Source: CAYXFD01 sp964464175 (GTDB lineage Bacteria > Cloacimonadota > Cloacimonadia > Cloacimonadales > JAJBBL01). Taken from it: a stretch of DNA of 37,346 nucleotides. Below the pieces are notes generated by a model. That model had not been told where the DNA came from. It did not search any database and was given only the letters and a program-made list of their open reading frames with translations. Below are positions 34,256 to 37,346 of the stretch, in pieces (position 1 is the stretch's first letter; the number at the start of each line of letters is the position of its first letter). The stretch lies in assembly GCA_964464175.1 (NCBI GenBank), contig CAYXFD010000027.1, positions 1 through 37,346 of the forward strand. The letters are read 5' to 3'. A program made the translations under genes and the position numbers.

Positions 34256-36667
34256 ATGAGAAAAATTGTCGTTTTGGCGGGCATGATTTCTTTATGTCTG
34301 TTAGGATCACCAGCTTTTACGGAAGAAGAGATAATCTCTGGAGAAAGTACGGAACCAGACACTCTTTCTCTCCCCGCTCCGGTTACTCCTATCCCCTATG
34401 AAAATGTCGAGCTCGACTCTGTTAGCTACGCTGCCGACAGTATTCATTATGATGTTACGAACGATTTGATCATCCTCTCCAAGAGAGCTTCCATGACCTA
34501 TCATACCGCCAATATTGAAGCGGATGAGATAATAATAGATATGGAAAATGACCAGGCGTTTACCAGAGGAGAGACCTGGATGAAAGACGGTACCCAAATT
34601 CTCTACGGTACGGAGGTAAGATTTGCTCTCACCACGGAACAAGGCTTCATTCGGGAGGGAGCGAGCCGGATGGAGAAAGGGTTCTATTATGGTGAGGAGA
34701 TTCGTAAAGTCGGAGAGGATGTCTATGATATTGACCGGGGCTACTTCACTACCTGCGAGATAAAAGAACCTAATTTCTATATCTACTCTGGAAAAATGCG
34801 TCTCTATTACAGAGACAAGATCGTAGCAAAGCCTATCATCTTCTATGTTAATCACTTCCCGCTTTTACTGTTACCTTTCGGAACATTTTCCATCAAGACT
34901 GAGCGGGCAAGCGGTATTTTGGTACCGGAACCGGGTTATAACAATGTTGATGGTAAATATCTCGAGAATATCGCGCTCTATTATGCTTATGATGACTATG
35001 CAGAGATTGTAACTGCCCTCGATTGGCGGGAAAAAACAGGCTGGGAGGCAAGATTAGAGAGCAACTATATCAGAAGGTACTTTTTTAACGGTTCTCTTTT
35101 AGCCCGTTATCAGCACAGGATCGATTCTCCCTCCGCCACCAGGCAGGAATGGTATCTCCGGGCAAGACACCGCAACGATTTTATCGATCGTTCAACCCTC
35201 GATGCTAATCTGGAATTCATGAGCAGCAGAACCGTCTGGGAAAGCTCGGAGATCATAGATGAAAGATTGTCGGAACGGGTAACATCCTCGGTAGCTTACC
35301 GCAGACCTTTCGCTTCCACAACGCTCAGTTCCGGGGCAACCTATAGCGAGAATCTGACTGAGAAGACAAAACAGATAGTTCTCCCTTCCATGTCTTTCTC
35401 TCTCCCCTCCAAACCGGTGTACGAACTCTTTACCAGCAAAACCAGGGCGGCAGATGCCTGGTGGACTAACTTTAATTACTCCTATTCCTTCCGAGCAACG
35501 CATACCGGAAGTATAACAGATCCTGCCCCGAGTCTCGCGGATATACTTTACAAAAACAGCCGTGACCCTGACGGAAATTACATCAACCGGCATAATGCCG
35601 GGATCAGACATTCGGTAGGTTTGTCCTATAATAGAACTTTAGCCGGATGGCTCAATTTCAGTCAATCACTCAGCGGCAACGAAGTCTGGTTTGACCGTGA
35701 TATAAATAGTAAAACTCTGGTCAGAGGACATGATTACGGAACCAATACCCGCATCTCTGCCTCGCTCTTTGGGATCGGATCATACCCTCAGACAAAAATC
35801 AGGGCAGTGCGGCATGTACTGAGCCCTTCCGTGGCTTTCAGTTATTCGCCTGACTTTCAGCATAATGACCGTTTTTACCGTTTCGGAGGGATAGGTTTAA
35901 ATACCGGACCGAGACGGCAAAATATCAATCTTGGACTTGATAACAGATGGTCACTCAAGTATTTTGATGCCAAGACAAACAAGGAGCAGGCTCTTAATGA
36001 TATCTTTACTTTGAGTTCCAGTGTTTCATATGATCTGGAGAAAGAAGAAAAACAATTCTCCGATATTTCGCATACCGCCGGATTCAGACCTCAGCAGGTG
36101 ACGCTTCCCGGAATTGGTTTCAGATTATCCACTTCCGGATCAGCCCGGCAGGACGCGTATGACTTCCATCTCCTGAACTGGAGAGTTTCCAATTCCCTTA
36201 ATATTTCCGGTGAAACAGAGTACTATAACTACTTCCCCCAGGAAAAAAATGTCTTTTTCAGCGGCAGCTCTTTCCAGCCGGAGACCAACGAAGAAGACAT
36301 TTCTCTTGATAGTTTACAGGAAACGGAACGTGATGTGACCCGGCTGAGTCATAAATATCCCTGGGATATCACTTTCAACCACGAATATTCCCGTACCGTT
36401 TCAACCGGAGTTTATTCCAGCAGCCTGCGCTCATCGCTCTCCTTGAGATTGACCTATAACTGGTCGATAAATTACAACAACTATATTGATCTCCAGAAGA
36501 ATGATCTCATCTCTCAATCCCTTTCCATTAGCCGGGATATGATCTGCTGGAAGCTTCTCTTTACCTGGTCAAAACAGGGTGACTACTGGAACTACCGGAT
36601 ACAGTTCTACAACATAAAACTTCCCGACGCACTGCGGCTCAGACGTAGTGATTACAGGAGAGGGTGA
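34256..36667 (+). CDS. lptD: LPS-assembly outer-membrane protein LptD
   Basis: Outer-membrane translocon that inserts LPS into the outer leaflet with LptE. From the chosen ATG it has 803 residues: a signal peptide (about 1-21), an OstA-like periplasmic jellyroll (about 50-185, with DSVSYAADSIHYD and IEADEIIIDM repeats) and a large C-terminal barrel (about 190-803). The conserved FTTCEIKEPNFYIYSGKM lies near 164-181. The mature protein has only two cysteines, near 167 and 763. The start is uncertain: in-frame ATGs at 34196 and 34226 also exist, and AAGGAG is 16 bases before the chosen one. I prefer 34256 for its compact signal peptide. gmhB follows immediately, tying the pair to LPS biogenesis. 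Confidence 0.88.
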   Translation: MRKIVVLAGMISLCLLGSPAFTEEEIISGESTEPDTLSLPAPVTPIPYENVELDSVSYAADSIHYDVTNDLIILSKRASMTYHTANIEADEIIIDMENDQAFTRGETWMKDGTQILYGTEVRFALTTEQGFIREGASRMEKGFYYGEEIRKVGEDVYDIDRGYFTTCEIKEPNFYIYSGKMRLYYRDKIVAKPIIFYVNHFPLLLLPFGTFSIKTERASGILVPEPGYNNVDGKYLENIALYYAYDDYAEIVTALDWREKTGWEARLESNYIRRYFFNGSLLARYQHRIDSPSATRQEWYLRARHRNDFIDRSTLDANLEFMSSRTVWESSEIIDERLSERVTSSVAYRRPFASTTLSSGATYSENLTEKTKQIVLPSMSFSLPSKPVYELFTSKTRAADAWWTNFNYSYSFRATHTGSITDPAPSLADILYKNSRDPDGNYINRHNAGIRHSVGLSYNRTLAGWLNFSQSLSGNEVWFDRDINSKTLVRGHDYGTNTRISASLFGIGSYPQTKIRAVRHVLSPSVAFSYSPDFQHNDRFYRFGGIGLNTGPRRQNINLGLDNRWSLKYFDAKTNKEQALNDIFTLSSSVSYDLEKEEKQFSDISHTAGFRPQQVTLPGIGFRLSTSGSARQDAYDFHLLNWRVSNSLNISGETEYYNYFPQEKNVFFSGSSFQPETNEEDISLDSLQETERDVTRLSHKYPWDITFNHEYSRTVSTGVYSSSLRSSLSLRLTYNWSINYNNYIDLQKNDLISQSLSISRDMICWKLLFTWSKQGDYWNYRIQFYNIKLPDALRLRRSDYRRG

Positions 36668-36668
36668 T

Positions 36669-37289
36669 TTGGATAAGAGAGTGGAATCCGGGATAAAACC
36701 TGCCCGGCAAGATCTGCCGGGTGCTGTCTTTCTTGACAGAGACGGGACGGTGAATCAGGATAAGGGTTATATCAATCATCCTGACGATTTCAATATCTAC
36801 CCCTTTGCCGGTAAAGCGATCAAGCTGCTTAATGACCTCGGTTTTTATGTTTTCATCGTTACCAATCAGTCCGGAGTAGCCAGAGGATTTTATGATTTCA
36901 ATGATCTGGAGAAGATTCACAGCAAGATGATAACTCAACTGGCAGCAGAAGGAGCAAAGATCGACCGGATCTATCTCTCACCCTACTTCAAGGAAGGAAT
37001 TGTCGAACCTTATAATATTGCCCATAATGACCGTAAACCTAATACGGGACTCTTTCTCAAGGCTCAAAAGGATTTCTCCTTTTCCCCCAGGAAATCTTAC
37101 ATGATAGGCGACAGATATTCAGATATCGAATTCGGGAAAAGAGCAGGACTAACCTCTATTCTGGTCCTTACCGGTGACGGAGAAAAGGAATTTTTGAATA
37201 ACCGGTCTCTCTGGCAATATCAACCTGATTATATTGTCAAAGACCTCTGGGCGGCAGCAAAATTTATCGGGAAAATTGCCAATATCTGA
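36669..37289 (+). CDS. gmhB: D-glycero-D-manno-heptose-1,7-bisphosphate 7-phosphatase (GmhB-type), zinc loop lost
   Basis: HAD-superfamily phosphatase of the ADP-heptose pathway that removes the 7-phosphate from heptose bisphosphate. Motif I (FLDRDGTVNQDKGYI) has the nucleophile Asp23 and Asp25; motif II is VTNQSGVARG (64-73); RKPNTGLF carries the phosphate-binding Lys; motif IV is GDRYSDIEFG. The loop that holds zinc in E. coli GmhB is the same length here, but its four ligands are Ser104, Tyr106, His119 and Asp121, and the protein has no cysteine at all. I chose the TTG at 36669, seven bases after AGGAG and one base past the lptD stop; GTG codons at 36648 and 36681 are alternatives. It supplies the precursor used by the GT9 enzyme. 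Confidence 0.87.
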   Translation: MDKRVESGIKPARQDLPGAVFLDRDGTVNQDKGYINHPDDFNIYPFAGKAIKLLNDLGFYVFIVTNQSGVARGFYDFNDLEKIHSKMITQLAAEGAKIDRIYLSPYFKEGIVEPYNIAHNDRKPNTGLFLKAQKDFSFSPRKSYMIGDRYSDIEFGKRAGLTSILVLTGDGEKEFLNNRSLWQYQPDYIVKDLWAAAKFIGKIANI

Positions 37290-37346
37290 TAAACCCAAAT
37301 AATGCAGTAGAACTACAACGAGCGGAAAAAAGGTTGCATATTTACT

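Noticed and set aside
34307..34855. 182-codon minus-strand open frame
   Set aside because: It is antisense to the OstA-like domain of lptD and looks like a shadow frame.
1..37346. CRISPR arrays, tRNA or rRNA genes, insertion sequences, prophage genes
   Set aside because: No regularly spaced repeats, cloverleaf-like sequences, transposase motifs or phage gene signatures were seen.

Overview
The window looks like part of a chromosome from a Gram-negative (diderm) bacterium, most likely Cloacimonadota or a relative in the Fibrobacteres-Chlorobi-Bacteroidetes neighbourhood. Several features point to this. There is an LPS export protein (LptD), an LPS-type heptosyltransferase and a heptose phosphatase. 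Three large secreted proteins end in the same FlgD/type-IX-like C-terminal module, and a PorV/PorQ-type outer-membrane protein lies among them. An exonuclease-DinG fusion and a very large sigma-54 activator with TPRs are also present. The taxonomic call is inference from gene content; there is no rRNA or tRNA in the window.

Layout. Block 1 (minus strand, 70-11329) holds alaS, a GT9 heptosyltransferase, a 1437-residue sigma-54 activator (STAND-like ATPase, TPRs, GAF, AAA+, Fis-type HTH) and an exonuclease-DinG helicase. A 670-base divergent gap follows; it holds a good sigma-54 promoter candidate and a 49-codon mini-ORF with a C9 tract. Block 2 (plus, 12000-18984) holds a secreted subtilisin-like protease with GLUG repeats, a secreted beta-helix protein and a UPF0158-like protein. 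Block 3 (minus, 19188-26362) reads as one long operon: tdk, yggT, punA, a DksA/TraR-type zinc-finger gene, lspA, a 1076-residue secreted multidomain protein, a PorV-like protein and a small coiled-coil membrane protein. Block 4 (plus, 26943-37289) holds a secreted protein of unknown function, a compact pgsB-pgsC-pgsW-beta-barrel-99aa operon, and then lptD and gmhB.

The most interesting system is the pgs operon. Poly-gamma-glutamate ligase genes are translationally coupled to a predicted outer-membrane beta-barrel carrying two beta-sandwich modules, with no PgsA/CapA homologue in the cluster. This suggests a diderm poly-gamma-glutamate synthesis and export machine. A sigma-54-type -24/-12 element lies upstream of pgsB and another upstream of the subtilase gene, and the window itself encodes a sigma-54 activator. 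A second theme is surface export: three proteins with similar C-terminal sorting-like domains, a PorV-like protein and lspA lie close together. A third is loss of canonical cysteines: GmhB lacks all four zinc ligands, and mature LptD keeps only two cysteines.
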